Counted from the first letter of the stretch, positions 16,706 to 26,040 are shown. The stretch: DNA of 64,000 bases from CBFHOS01 sp965657645 (GCA_965657645.1 CBFHOS010000002.1:186001-250000), one strand, 5' to 3'. Numbers and translations: made by a program. Notes: generated by a model not told the origin, from the sequence alone.

Positions 16706-17622
16706 ATGTAACGCCAAATGCACCAATGAACAGGGTATCGCTCGGCGCTCTGGTTGCGGTCGGCGAGATTTTCCTGATGGTGATTATGTCGGTTCTGGTC
16801 AAGATGATGCCGGGCGACGTGTCAACGCTCACCATCCTATTTTTCCGTTATGCGCTATGTTTGCCGTTGCTCGTGATCGGCGGGCTATGGCAACGCGGGC
16901 GTGATGTCTTTAGCGTTTCCAGACCCGGTATTTTGGCGCTTCGCACCATGGCCGGATTGATTAGCCTTAGCTGTTTTTATGCGGCGCTGGACACGTTGGA
17001 ATTGGCAAAGGTCACGACCCTGTTCCAGACAATCACCCTTTTTGTCACCTTCCTAGCGCCGTTTTTGCTGGGCGAAAAGGTGGGTTGGCGGCGCTGGAGT
17101 GCGGTTCTAATCGGCTTTGGTGGGGCGGTTATTTTGATCCAGCCGGGCGGTGAGGGGTGGGCGGTAACGGGCACAATGTTCGGTCTTGCCTCGCCAGTTT
17201 TCGGCGCGATCATGGTGATTAGCCTGCGCCGTCTTGGTCACCATGATAGTCCGATTACGACCGCGATTTTGTATAATGGTATTGGCGCCTTGGTGTTCTT
17301 TGGTCTGACGATCTTTACCAATGACGCGTTGTCACCCTTTAGGGCGGATTTTGATCTGTCATCACAGAGCATCTGGATGTTGGTCATCCTCGGTGTTATC
17401 GCGAGTTTCCAACAATTCTTCATCGCCTTTAGCCATAAGCTTGCACCGGCAAGTGTTCTGGCCCCGCTACGTTATCTGTCTATACCAATGGGCATTGGTT
17501 GCGGCATTCTGTTTTTCGGCGAAATGCTCACAGGCACGGTCATTTTTGGCAGTCTGGTTATCGTGCTGTCATCACTGTTCATTCTGCAACGCGAAAAACG
17601 ATTGCAGGGTGACACAAAATAA
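16702..17622 (+). CDS. DMT-superfamily EamA-type transporter
   Basis: Integral membrane protein, 306 residues, with about ten hydrophobic helices in two EamA repeats. Seen: the first-helix region VGEIFLMVIMSVLVK, TILFFRYALCLPLL, an RTMAGLISLSCFYAAL helix, a loop LLGEKVGWRRW, and in the second half LRYLSIPMGIGCGILFFGE. The family exports metabolites such as amino acids, purines or S-adenosylmethionine. The ATG at 16702 overlaps the isomerase stop (ATGA), so it is made from the same transcript and might export or import a compound of that pathway. It converges on the malonyl-CoA synthetase with only 12 bases between stops. The substrate is not predictable. Confidence 0.87.
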   Translation: MNVTPNAPMNRVSLGALVAVGEIFLMVIMSVLVKMMPGDVSTLTILFFRYALCLPLLVIGGLWQRGRDVFSVSRPGILALRTMAGLISLSCFYAALDTLELAKVTTLFQTITLFVTFLAPFLLGEKVGWRRWSAVLIGFGGAVILIQPGGEGWAVTGTMFGLASPVFGAIMVISLRRLGHHDSPITTAILYNGIGALVFFGLTIFTNDALSPFRADFDLSSQSIWMLVILGVIASFQQFFIAFSHKLAPASVLAPLRYLSIPMGIGCGILFFGEMLTGTVIFGSLVIVLSSLFILQREKRLQGDTK

Positions 17623-17634
17623 TGGGGTTCTAGC

Positions 17635-19140
17635 CTAGACGAAAAGCCCTTCATGGGTTTTGCGAAGGGTGGCCTTTTGCACTTTGCCCATGGTGTTGCG
17701 CGGCAATGTTTCAACAAAGAAAATCTGCTTTGGCTGTTTGAACCGAGCCAGCTTGTCACCGATATGCGCGGTGATTTTCTCCGCTGTCAAACCGGCATCT
17801 TGGGTCGCGATTACCGCTACCACAGCCTCACCAAAATCCTTGTGCGGCACGCCTATTACGGCGCTCTCAATAACGCCGTCGACTTCATCAATCAGGCCTT
17901 CGATCTCAATCGGATAGATATTCAAACCACCAGAAATGATCATATCCTTGTCACGGCCAACGATGCTGATATAGCCATCCTTTGACCGCTGGGCCATGTC
18001 GCCAGTGATGAAATAGCCGTCTTTGGTAAAGCTCTCGGCGGTCTTTTCCGGCATTTCCCAATAGCCGCTAAAGACGTTGTCACCTTTTAATTCGATCACA
18101 CCAATTTCACCATCACCAAGCGCTTCGCCGGTTTCCGGGTTGGTGATACGGATATCGACGCCGGTCAATGGTTTGCCGACAGTGCCAGCGCGCCGTTCAC
18201 CATAATACGGGTTCGATGTGTTCATATTGGTTTCGGTCATGCCATAGCGTTCAAGAATGGCTTGGCCGGTGCGGGCGCTAAATTGCTCATGCGTTTCAGC
18301 CAATAGCGGCGCTGATCCAGAGATGAACAAACGCATATGTTCGGTTAGTTCGGCGGTAAATTCAGGGCTGTCGAGCAAGCGCGTATAGAATGTTGGAACA
18401 CCCATCATCGCGGTTGATTGCGGCAAATGGGTGATAGCGGCTTCAAGATTGAATTTCGGCAGGAAGATCATTGTTCCGCCCGCCATCGTCATCAAATTAC
18501 ACGCCACAAACAAACCATGCGTATGATAAATCGGCAGCATATGAAGCAGAACATCGTCGCCGGTGAAATGCCATGTCTGCATCAATATCGTTGCATTTGA
18601 TAACAGGTTACGGTGGCTGAGCTTGGCGCCCTTTGACCGGCCTGTGGTGCCAGATGTGTACAGGATTGCGCCCAGATCATCGGGATCACGCGCGACCGCG
18701 TCAAAATCATCACCCGCCGCATCAAGACCATCCGTCATGGTGCCGGTCTCATCGCCTTGCAGGGTAAATAGCGCAGCATTAATGCCATCGGTAATCGGCG
18801 TTATTGACGGGGCCGCCTCATTGCTAACAACGGCAACGGCTGGCTTTGCATCGCCAAGGAAATATTCCAATTCATGCGCGGTATAGGCAGTGTTTAGGGG
18901 CAGATAAATGCCGCCCACCTTAACAGTCGCCGCATAGAGAGCCAATTGTGTGACGGATTTATCAGCCTGGACCGCAACCCTGTCACCAGCACCAACACCA
19001 GCGGCAACGAGCCGATTGGCAAGGCGGTTGGTAAGGGTGGTAAATTCGGCATAGCTATAAGTCTTTGCCGCGGTGATCAAATAGGCTTTTTCGCTAGTCG
19101 CATGTGGGGCAAAGACGCCATCATACAAATGGTTGGTCAT
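17635..19140 (-). CDS. matB: Malonyl-CoA synthetase (MatB-like acyl-CoA ligase)
   Basis: ANL-superfamily ligase, 501 residues, making malonyl-CoA from malonate, ATP and CoA. The AMP-binding signature is YTSGTTGRSKGA; the A5 motif reads ERYGMTETNMNTSNPYYGERRAG, typical of MatB, with the arginines that hold the second carboxylate; the hinge is DGYISIVGRDKDMIISGGLN; the catalytic lysine lies in NTMGKVQKATLR. No malonate decarboxylase or transporter is adjacent, so it may recycle free malonate for fatty-acid synthesis. A methylmalonyl or other short dicarboxyl substrate is possible. It lies 37 bases downstream of the aminotransferase stop on the same strand, so the two may be cotranscribed. Confidence 0.87.
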   Translation of the reverse strand: MTNHLYDGVFAPHATSEKAYLITAAKTYSYAEFTTLTNRLANRLVAAGVGAGDRVAVQADKSVTQLALYAATVKVGGIYLPLNTAYTAHELEYFLGDAKPAVAVVSNEAAPSITPITDGINAALFTLQGDETGTMTDGLDAAGDDFDAVARDPDDLGAILYTSGTTGRSKGAKLSHRNLLSNATILMQTWHFTGDDVLLHMLPIYHTHGLFVACNLMTMAGGTMIFLPKFNLEAAITHLPQSTAMMGVPTFYTRLLDSPEFTAELTEHMRLFISGSAPLLAETHEQFSARTGQAILERYGMTETNMNTSNPYYGERRAGTVGKPLTGVDIRITNPETGEALGDGEIGVIELKGDNVFSGYWEMPEKTAESFTKDGYFITGDMAQRSKDGYISIVGRDKDMIISGGLNIYPIEIEGLIDEVDGVIESAVIGVPHKDFGEAVVAVIATQDAGLTAEKITAHIGDKLARFKQPKQIFFVETLPRNTMGKVQKATLRKTHEGLFV

Positions 19141-19177
19141 AACAATCTCGGCTCTCTTAATTATATTTACCGAATGT

Positions 19178-20356
19178 TTACGCGGTTTCAGCGAGATATG
19201 CCATAGCAGAAGTCACACCGCCGCTTTGATGCGGGATATCGCAAAGGCGTAATCCCATTTCAATGCCGGACAATGTACCCATCAACATCAGATCATTGAA
19301 ATCACCAAGATGACCAATCCGGAAGACCTTGCCAGCAAGACGCGACAGCCCATTGCCGAGCGACATGTCAAAATGTTTAAGGATGGTCGCCCGAAAGGCG
19401 TCGGCATCATGACCGTCAGGTAACATCACTGCGGTTAGCGAGCTGGAATAATCTAGCGGGTTTTCGCACAAGACCTCTAATCCCCAAGATTGGACCGCAC
19501 GGCGTGTGGCCTCAGCATGGCGATCATGACGGGCAAAGACGTTGTCCAAACCCTCTTCATGCAGCATGTCGATAGCCTCAGCTAGGCCGTAAAGAAGGTT
19601 GGTCGCGGGGGTGAAGGGAAAGGCGCCGGATTTGTTCGCGGCGAGCTGGTCGTGCCAATCCCAGTACGACCGGTTCTGGCCAGCATTTTTGGAGTCGGCA
19701 ATGGCCCGCGCGGATAAAGCATTAAATGATAGGCCCGGCGGTAGCATCAGGCCCTTTTGTGAACCCGAGACGGTGACATCAACGCCCCATTCATCATGCC
19801 GAAAATCAATCGATGCAAGGGATGAAATTGTATCCACCATCAAATAGGCATTATGCCCGGCGGCATCCATCGCGGCGCGCACATCACCAATGCGAGAGCG
19901 TGAACCGGTTGAGGTTTCATTATGCACAACACAAACCGCTTTGATCTCGCCACTTGTGTCTTGGCGCAACCGTTCCTCTAATGCCTGTGGGTCAACACCA
20001 TGACGCCAATTGGTTGCCATGAATTCGGTAACCACACCAAGGCGCTCGGCCATATTTTGCCACAGGGTAGCAAAATGACCGGTTTCGACCATCAGCACTT
20101 TATCGCCAGCGCTCAGCAAATTTACCAAAGCCGCTTCCCATGCACCCGTTCCAGAAGCGGGATAGATGATCACCTCGGACTCGGTTTTGAAAATCGTTTT
20201 CATACCGTCCAGACAACGCTTACCTAAATTAGCAAAATCTGGCCCACGATGATCAATGGTAGGATGGTCCATCGCCCGCAAAATACGATCCGGCACATTG
20301 GTTGGCCCCGGAATTTGAAGAAAATGGCGACCGGGCTTGTAGTTTGCTGATGTCAT
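19178..20356 (-). CDS. sgaA: Serine-glyoxylate aminotransferase
   Basis: PLP-dependent class V aminotransferase, about 392 residues, moving the amino group of serine to glyoxylate to give hydroxypyruvate and glycine. Seen: the family start GRHFLQIPGPTNVPDRILRA, YPASGTGAWEAALVN for phosphate binding, the DTISSLAS strand with the cofactor Asp, and SGSQKGLMLPPG with the Schiff-base Lys. The ATG at 20356 is preferred over one 102 bases upstream because AGGA lies nine bases before it and the family begins there. Its hydroxypyruvate product links it to the Hyi-like isomerase at 15.9 kb. It lies downstream of the histidine kinase but has its own 155-bp leader. Confidence 0.9.
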   Translation of the reverse strand: MTSANYKPGRHFLQIPGPTNVPDRILRAMDHPTIDHRGPDFANLGKRCLDGMKTIFKTESEVIIYPASGTGAWEAALVNLLSAGDKVLMVETGHFATLWQNMAERLGVVTEFMATNWRHGVDPQALEERLRQDTSGEIKAVCVVHNETSTGSRSRIGDVRAAMDAAGHNAYLMVDTISSLASIDFRHDEWGVDVTVSGSQKGLMLPPGLSFNALSARAIADSKNAGQNRSYWDWHDQLAANKSGAFPFTPATNLLYGLAEAIDMLHEEGLDNVFARHDRHAEATRRAVQSWGLEVLCENPLDYSSSLTAVMLPDGHDADAFRATILKHFDMSLGNGLSRLAGKVFRIGHLGDFNDLMLMGTLSGIEMGLRLCDIPHQSGGVTSAMAYLAETA

Positions 20357-20465
20357 TGAAAACTTTCCTACACTGAACATTCGGCTGATAAAGTTTGCCC
20401 TTTGAAACAAGGGCTCAGGAACAAGGGTTGGCACAAAATCGAAAATAGCATGGCACAAAATAATG

Positions 20466-20488
20466 ACCCCTCCAAGTCAACAAGGGGT
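20466..20488 (-). terminator. Weak hairpin after the histidine kinase gene
   Basis: Six-base arms ACCCCT and AGGGGT with an 11-base loop are followed on the minus strand by CATTATTTTG. This could end the two-component transcript before sgaA; the stem is short, so support is modest. Confidence 0.3.
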
Positions 20489-20511
20489 GCCATTAGGTCG
20501 CATTATAGGGC

Positions 20512-21966
20512 CTAGCGCGGGAGCGTTAGCGTTACCCTTGTGCCCTCTGACCACACATTGAATTCGATCGTGCCACCATGCTGTTCAAGAACAGTTACCG
20601 CAATCGCAAGGCCGATGCCAAATCCTTGGACATTTTCGGCGTTATCCCCTCGTTTGAATGGCGCGGTGAGGGCGCGAAGGGCGTCAATATCTACGCTGTC
20701 ACCATAATCGTCGACGTGAATTTTGGCGGTCTGGGATGTGGCCTCGATCGATACCGACGCCTTGCGCCCATATTTAAGGGCGTTCTCTATGATATTAATA
20801 AGGGCACGTTGCAGCGCCAAAGGCCGTGCATGAATGACAACTTCGTGTTGTTGCTGGTTGGCTTTTTTCCCGCCAGATGCCTTTGGGCGGTTGAACAGGA
20901 TTGTCTGCGCGACAATCTGGGGCGTTTCATATCCGGTAAATTGCACAGGTTTATTGTCATCGGTGAAATCATCCACAATCGATTGCACCATCGATACCAA
21001 CGACACCAAGCGCGGTGTTTCCAGATTAACTTCTGATTGGGTATAGGCCAGAACCGAGGCGATCATGCTGGTCATCTGGTCGATGTCGGCATTCATCTTG
21101 TCGCGCAATTCGCCATCGGGCAGGTTCTGGGTGCGAAACCGTAGCCGCGTTGCTGGTGTGCCAAGGTCGTGGCTAACGCCGGATAGAAACATGGCCCGCT
21201 TGCTAATCGATTGGCGCTGGGTCTCTTGATAGAAATTGATCGCGTCAATCATTGACCGCAATTCGTTCGGACCGGCAACAGGATAATTGTCGGGCGCACG
21301 CAACACACCACGGTTACCGAGCGCGGCGGCAAAGTTTTCAAAGGCGGCGCTAGTCCCCATTACAAAGGTCAAAATGATGCTAAATGAGACAAGAGCCAAC
21401 AGAATGGCCGGCACCCGCATATCCATCGGCGCGGCGTCACAGCCCCAAATTGCGTTACCGTCAATGCGGTGCCACGGACCGGCTTCGTGCTGGACGAAAA
21501 CAATCGGGTTCGAGCAATAGCTGGCTAAAAGCTTGGTCAGGCTAGCCAGCATCGCACCGGCGCTATGATTGGCGGCGGATTCCAGTTTGGCTACGGGATA
21601 TTGCAGATCAGGCGACATCACCGCAATTGATAATTTATGCGTTGGCCCGCTGATATTGGGGGCGGCGCTTAATGATAGCTGGGTGACATAATTGCCTTTG
21701 TTAATGTCGGGTAATTTTGAAAACAGCCCCGCGCTGGCCAGATTGGCATCCAGCCCAGATAGGATGGTTATATCAAGCAGTGGGTCCGCCGGTGCGGCGC
21801 CTCTCACAGTTTCAAACAATCCCAGACCAGCAATGTAGGACGCTTGCAAATGGCGCTCCCATGCCGCCAATGATCCGAACCAGAGTGACGCCGATACAAT
21901 GCCGGAGAGGAGGGCGCTAACCACCCATAATGTGGCCCTTGATCTGAGGCTGGAAAATACCCGCAT
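20512..21966 (-). CDS. Sensor histidine kinase, EnvZ-like
   Basis: Inner-membrane sensor kinase, 484 residues. Two membrane helices (about 12-34 and 185-205) bracket a 150-residue periplasmic domain with two cysteines. A HAMP-like linker follows, then the H-box SGVSHDLGTPATRLR with phospho-acceptor His266, the N-box NIIENALKYG and the GFGIGLAIAV ATP lid. The G1 box is slightly degenerate (DDYGDS instead of D-x-G-x-G), but Asp and the first Gly remain. Its ATG overlaps the response-regulator stop (TGATG). Being divergent from a glucose-type ABC operon, it is arranged like GtrS/GltR near gtsABCD in pseudomonads, so sugar sensing is the likely role (inference). Confidence 0.9.
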   Translation of the reverse strand: MRVFSSLRSRATLWVVSALLSGIVSASLWFGSLAAWERHLQASYIAGLGLFETVRGAAPADPLLDITILSGLDANLASAGLFSKLPDINKGNYVTQLSLSAAPNISGPTHKLSIAVMSPDLQYPVAKLESAANHSAGAMLASLTKLLASYCSNPIVFVQHEAGPWHRIDGNAIWGCDAAPMDMRVPAILLALVSFSIILTFVMGTSAAFENFAAALGNRGVLRAPDNYPVAGPNELRSMIDAINFYQETQRQSISKRAMFLSGVSHDLGTPATRLRFRTQNLPDGELRDKMNADIDQMTSMIASVLAYTQSEVNLETPRLVSLVSMVQSIVDDFTDDNKPVQFTGYETPQIVAQTILFNRPKASGGKKANQQQHEVVIHARPLALQRALINIIENALKYGRKASVSIEATSQTAKIHVDDYGDSVDIDALRALTAPFKRGDNAENVQGFGIGLAIAVTVLEQHGGTIEFNVWSEGTRVTLTLPR

Positions 21967-22703
21967 CAGTCTTTGATCTGTTCGACATCGAGCGCGAACA
22001 CATAGCCAACGCCGCGTTCTGTCTTGATAATATCAGGTGATTTTGGTGACGATTCGATCTTGCTCCGCAACCGCCCTATCAACACATCAAGCGCGCGGCC
22101 AGAGCTATCGGTTTCGGGGCTACCGTCTTTGATCACATCCATTGCGGTTAGAATTTCATCACGGGTCAGGGCGATATGCGGGTTTGCCAGAAACACTTTT
22201 AACAATCGGGTTTCGCGCTGGGACAGGGCCACTTGAACACCGCTTGGGTTATATATCTCGTCACTCTTGCCATGAAAGACCCAGCCGCCAAATTTATAGA
22301 TCGCTGTGTTGCGGCGGTAATTAAGCGATGATGAACGATGAACCCGGCGGAGCACAGCTTTGATCCGTGCCAATAGCAATTCGAGGGTAAACGGCTTGGC
22401 GATATAATCATCGGCGCCAACCTCATAACCGGCCATGCGTTGGTGGTCGGCCGATTGCGCCGTTACAAATATCACCGGCACATCCTGTTCTTTGCGGATG
22501 GATTTGCACAGATCAATACCATTCTCACCGCCCAGCATGACGTCCAATAGGATCAGATCAATCCGGCCGCGTTCTATGTGCTTTTTGATCTCGGCACCAC
22601 TGGCTGCGGTTAGGACAATAAAGCCATGGCCAGCCAGAAACTTGGCCAACATTTGGCACAGCTCTTCATCGTCATCGACCACTAAAATCTTTGGGACAGA
22701 CAT
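21966..22703 (-). CDS. OmpR-family response regulator
   Basis: Two-domain response regulator, about 245 residues. The receiver has VVDDDEEL acidic residues, phospho-acceptor Asp54 in LILLDVMLGG, Thr in VTAQ and Lys in GADDYIAKPF. The winged-helix DNA-binding domain has LSQRETRLLKVFL, VLIGRLRSKIE and TERGVGYVF. The ATG at 22703 is used because GGAGAG sits just upstream; an in-frame GTG 12 bases earlier overlaps that site. Tandem GTAAC half-sites with 10-bp spacing occur between it and gtsA, the layout expected for an OmpR-type protein. It probably controls gtsABCD and itself. Confidence 0.92.
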   Translation of the reverse strand: MSVPKILVVDDDEELCQMLAKFLAGHGFIVLTAASGAEIKKHIERGRIDLILLDVMLGGENGIDLCKSIRKEQDVPVIFVTAQSADHQRMAGYEVGADDYIAKPFTLELLLARIKAVLRRVHRSSSLNYRRNTAIYKFGGWVFHGKSDEIYNPSGVQVALSQRETRLLKVFLANPHIALTRDEILTAMDVIKDGSPETDSSGRALDVLIGRLRSKIESSPKSPDIIKTERGVGYVFALDVEQIKD

Positions 22704-22772
22704 AATTCTCTCCACAATTGATATGCACTAGATGGTTTCACATGCCAGCGCCATTCAGTTACGCATAACTTA

Positions 22773-22817
22773 GTAACATCGTGTAACAAAACTCATCTCT
22801 AGGTAACATTGTGTAAT
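22773..22817. promoter_or_regulatory. Tandem OmpR-type binding sites between the two-component genes and gtsA
   Basis: GTAACATCGTGTAAC (22773-22787) and GTAACATTGTGTAAT (22803-22817) are direct repeats 30 bp apart. Each contains two GTAAY half-sites 10 bp apart, the geometry bound by tandem OmpR-family dimers. A further inverted GTTAC lies at 22758-22762. They lie 113-157 bp before gtsA and 70-114 bp before the response regulator. Confidence 0.6.
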
Positions 22818-22929
22818 ATTCAGAGTGATTTTTTGTCCTTAACTATGTTTTCAGAGGCATTAGGCGATTGTCAATGCCGTCATTCCTAAACACAGTCATA
22901 GGCATATTGTTTCGTTCTGGGAGGATAAG

Positions 22930-24177
22930 ATGAAACGCAATTTGATGATTGCAGCAGCAGCTGCAGTAACAATGATGGCCACTGGTGCAGCAAAAGCTGA
23001 GCCTACGGCAGAAGTACTTCACTGGTGGACATCTGGCGGTGAAGCCAAATCCGTTGCCGTATTGCAACAGGAATTCTCATCACGTGGCGGCACGTGGACT
23101 GATATGCCTGTAGCGGGTGGTGGCGGTGACGCCGCGATGACCGCGCTTCGTGCACGGGTTCTATCAGGCAACGCACCAACCGCCGTCCAGCTAAAAGGAC
23201 CGGCTATTCAGGAATGGTATGAAGAAGGCGTTCTTGCTGATATTTCTGCTGTTGCTAAAAAGCATGGCTGGGCAGATGTTCTGCCTGCGTCAATTGCCGG
23301 TCACATGAAATGTGAGGGTACATGGTGTGCCGCGCCGGTGAACGTACACCGTATCGACTGGATCTGGGCGAATGCTTCGGTTCTGGCGAATAACGGCATT
23401 GGCATGCCAGCGACTTGGGACGAGTTTAACGCCGCGGCTGACAAGCTGTTAGCAGCTGGTATTACCCCGCTGGCACATGGTGGTCAGGCATGGCAGGACG
23501 CAACTGTATTTGAGGCGGTCGCTCTTGGTATTGGCGGTCCAGATTTCTTCCGCAAGGCATTTATCGACCTTGATCCAGCAACGCTAAAGTCAAGCACAAT
23601 GGTTGCTGTCTTTGACCAGATGCGCAAAATGCGTGGCTATGTTGATAGCAACTTCTCTGGTCGTGACTGGAACCTTGCAACTGCAATGGTGATGAATGGC
23701 GAAGCCGCTTTCCAGATCATGGGTGACTGGGCAAAAGGTGAATTCCTCGCCGCGGGCAAGCGTCCGGGCATTGACTTCCTCTGCACATCAACACCGGGCG
23801 AAGGCTTTTTGTACAATGTTGACAGCTTTGCCATGTTCAGCGTCGATGGCGCCGAAAAGCAAGATGGACAAATGTTGTTGGCTGAGTTGATCGTTGGTAA
23901 GAATTTTCAGAAGGTCTTCAACATGAATAAGGGTTCAATCCCAGCTCGTGTTGACGTTGCTCTTGATGATTTTGACCCTTGTGCCCATACCTCTGCACAA
24001 GATATGGCAACCAGCAATTCTGGTGGATCGTTGCTACCGTCATACGCGCATGGCATGGCCCTTCGTGGTGCCCAGGCCGGTGCGATCACTGACGTTGTAA
24101 CGGCGCATTTTAACTCGGATATGTCTTCTGCAGACGCCGTTAAAATGCTTTCAGAGGCCGTGGCTAACAGCCTATAA
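22930..24177 (+). CDS. gtsA: Glucose/mannose-type ABC transporter, solute-binding protein
   Basis: Periplasmic sugar-binding protein, 415 residues, with a signal peptide (MKRN, hydrophobic run, cleavage near AKAEP). Family 1 blocks typical of GtsA-type glucose binders are LHWWTSGGEAKSV, GGGGDAAMTALRARVLSG, VNVHRIDWIWAN, the AHGGQAWQDATVFE binding strand and AAFQIMGDWAKGEF. A strong GGGAGGA ribosome site precedes the ATG. It is first of a four-gene operon divergent from an EnvZ/OmpR-type pair. A stable hairpin directly after it should raise its expression over the permeases. Glucose is inferred from family resemblance; other hexoses are possible. Confidence 0.88.
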   Translation: MKRNLMIAAAAAVTMMATGAAKAEPTAEVLHWWTSGGEAKSVAVLQQEFSSRGGTWTDMPVAGGGGDAAMTALRARVLSGNAPTAVQLKGPAIQEWYEEGVLADISAVAKKHGWADVLPASIAGHMKCEGTWCAAPVNVHRIDWIWANASVLANNGIGMPATWDEFNAAADKLLAAGITPLAHGGQAWQDATVFEAVALGIGGPDFFRKAFIDLDPATLKSSTMVAVFDQMRKMRGYVDSNFSGRDWNLATAMVMNGEAAFQIMGDWAKGEFLAAGKRPGIDFLCTSTPGEGFLYNVDSFAMFSVDGAEKQDGQMLLAELIVGKNFQKVFNMNKGSIPARVDVALDDFDPCAHTSAQDMATSNSGGSLLPSYAHGMALRGAQAGAITDVVTAHFNSDMSSADAVKMLSEAVANSL

Positions 24178-24182
24178 AATAA

Positions 24183-24222
24183 TCTCCGTCCATCTTTTCT
24201 GGATGGGCGGAGACTTTCTTTT
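24183..24222 (+). terminator. Attenuator hairpin between gtsA and gtsB
   Basis: A 12-bp stem (24183-24194 with 24202-24213, one G-T wobble), 7-base loop, followed by CTTTCTTTT. This position after a binding-protein gene usually gives partial termination or protects the upstream mRNA, so that binding protein exceeds permease. Confidence 0.75.
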
Positions 24223-24234
24223 GGGGATTTTAAA

Positions 24235-25107
24235 ATGACGGAATGGTTGGAACGGCAATTGCCAAAAATCGTACTCGCGCCGTCACTGTTGGTGAGTTTG
24301 GTTTTTGTCTACGGCTTTATTGGGTGGACCGCATGGGTGTCATTGACCAAGTCAAAGCTATTGCCGAAATATGACATTGTCGGGCTGTACCAATATGACC
24401 GCCTGTTTGTGTCACCGCGCTGGGATATGGCGGTTTCCAACCTTTTCATTTACGGCGTTCTGTTCATTGGCATTTCAATTGTTCTAGGGCTCATCCTTGC
24501 CATTCTGCTGGATCAAAAAATCCGCACAGAAGGCGTCATCCGCACAATCTTTCTTTATCCGATGGCCCTGTCGCTGATTGTGACCGGTACCGCGTGGAAA
24601 TGGATCTTAAATCCGGGCCTTGGGCTAGAGGCAACGGTGCGCAATTGGGGGTGGGAGACCTTCACCTTTGACTGGTTGATGAACCCTGACATGGCGATCT
24701 ACACGGTCATCATTGCTGCGGTATGGCAGGCATCCGGCTTTGTGATGGCGCTGTTCCTCGCGGGGCTTCGCTCTGTAGATGATGAAATTATCAAGGCGGC
24801 ACAGGTCGACGGCATTCCGACATGGCGGATTTATACCTCGATCATTATTCCATCGATGGTCTCGATCTTTCTATCGGCATTCATTGTTCTGTCGCATTTG
24901 TCGATCAAGAGCTTTGACCTTGTTATTGCGCTAACGGGCGGCGGTCCCGGCTATGCCACGGATTTGCCGGCCACCTATATGTATACGATGGCGTTCTCAC
25001 GCGGGAATATCGGCCAGGCGGCGAGCTCTGCCATGGTGATGATGGCGATCGTCTTTGCGATCATTGTTCCCTATCTCTATTCAGAATTGAGGGCGCGCAA
25101 TGACTGA
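24235..25107 (+). CDS. gtsB: Sugar ABC transporter permease 1
   Basis: Inner-membrane permease of the MalF/UgpA class, 290 residues, about six transmembrane helices. The cytoplasmic EAA-like loop reads KAAQVDGIPTWRIYTSIIIP, which docks on the ATPase. Other family blocks are TEGVIRTIFLYPMALS and VIALTGGGPGYATDLPATYMY. It overlaps gtsC by eight bases (the stop lies inside its start region), so the two permeases are made together as a heterodimer. It follows the attenuator hairpin after gtsA. Confidence 0.9.
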   Translation: MTEWLERQLPKIVLAPSLLVSLVFVYGFIGWTAWVSLTKSKLLPKYDIVGLYQYDRLFVSPRWDMAVSNLFIYGVLFIGISIVLGLILAILLDQKIRTEGVIRTIFLYPMALSLIVTGTAWKWILNPGLGLEATVRNWGWETFTFDWLMNPDMAIYTVIIAAVWQASGFVMALFLAGLRSVDDEIIKAAQVDGIPTWRIYTSIIIPSMVSIFLSAFIVLSHLSIKSFDLVIALTGGGPGYATDLPATYMYTMAFSRGNIGQAASSAMVMMAIVFAIIVPYLYSELRARND

Positions 25108-26035
25108 TATTGCCACCCAAAACAACCCCCTGCATGATAATGCAAGCCCGACTATTCCGGCGGGCAACTCTGGGCGTGCGACCTTTATTCGGGTTGGTCT
25201 TCGCTGGCTTTTATATCTGATCTTGGGGTTGTTCGCGCTCTATTACCTGATGCCGCTATTTGTCATGGTGACCACATCGCTAAAGAGCCTAGAGGAAATT
25301 CGGACAGGTTCTCTGGTCGCCCTACCGCGAGAGGTCACCTTTGGCGCGTGGAGCGTCGCATGGTCAACGGCATGTACCGGCATCCAATGCGAAGGCTTGC
25401 GGCCGTATTTCTGGAATTCGGTATTGATGGCGGTGCCGGCCTTGGTGATTTCAACGCTGATTGGCGCATTAAACGGATATGTTGTCGCACAATGGCGTTT
25501 TCGCGGATCCAATTTGATTTTTGCCTTGCTGTTATTCGGCTGTTTCATCCCGTTCCAAGTGGTCTTGTTACCGATGGCGCGGGTGCTGGGTATCATGGAA
25601 TTGGCTGGTTCGATTGGTGGTCTGATCTTTGTCCATGTGATCTACGGTATTGGCTTCACCACCCTGTTTTTCCGCAATTACTATGTCACTATTCCTATTG
25701 AATTGGTAAAGGCTGCAAAGGTTGATGGCGCTTCGTTTTTGCGCATTTTCTTTTCGATATTCTTGCCCTTATCCCTGCCCATTATCGTGGTCACGGTGAT
25801 CTGGCAATTTACCCAAATTTGGAATGATTTTTTGTTTGGTGTTTCGTTCTCACAGGCTGGCACCCAGCCAGTGACTGTCGCTCTTAATAATATTGTGAAT
25901 TCAACCACTGGCGTTAAAGAATACAATGTCGATATGGCTGCGGCTATCATTGCTGCCCTGCCGACTTTGTTAGTTTATGTTGTCGCCGGTAAATATTTTA
26001 TCCGCGGTTTGACCGCTGGTTCAGTGAAAGGCTGA
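25100..26035 (+). CDS. gtsC: Sugar ABC transporter permease 2
   Basis: MalG-class inner-membrane permease, 311 residues. After a 30-residue polar N-terminus there are six helices. The characteristic blocks are YYLMPLFVMVTTSLKSLEEI, WNSVLMAVPALVISTLIGALNGY and the EAA loop LVKAAKVDGASFLRIFFSIFLPLSLP. The C-terminal FIRGLTAGSVKG is the usual end of this family. It starts inside gtsB and lies five bases before the ATPase gene, completing a standard GtsABCD importer. No unusual feature was seen. Confidence 0.9.
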   Translation: MTDIATQNNPLHDNASPTIPAGNSGRATFIRVGLRWLLYLILGLFALYYLMPLFVMVTTSLKSLEEIRTGSLVALPREVTFGAWSVAWSTACTGIQCEGLRPYFWNSVLMAVPALVISTLIGALNGYVVAQWRFRGSNLIFALLLFGCFIPFQVVLLPMARVLGIMELAGSIGGLIFVHVIYGIGFTTLFFRNYYVTIPIELVKAAKVDGASFLRIFFSIFLPLSLPIIVVTVIWQFTQIWNDFLFGVSFSQAGTQPVTVALNNIVNSTTGVKEYNVDMAAAIIAALPTLLVYVVAGKYFIRGLTAGSVKG

Positions 26036-26040
26036 TAGCT

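Noticed and set aside
20356..20458. Longer sgaA starting at 20458
   Set aside because: The extra 34 residues are unlike the family, and a good ribosome site precedes the ATG at 20356.
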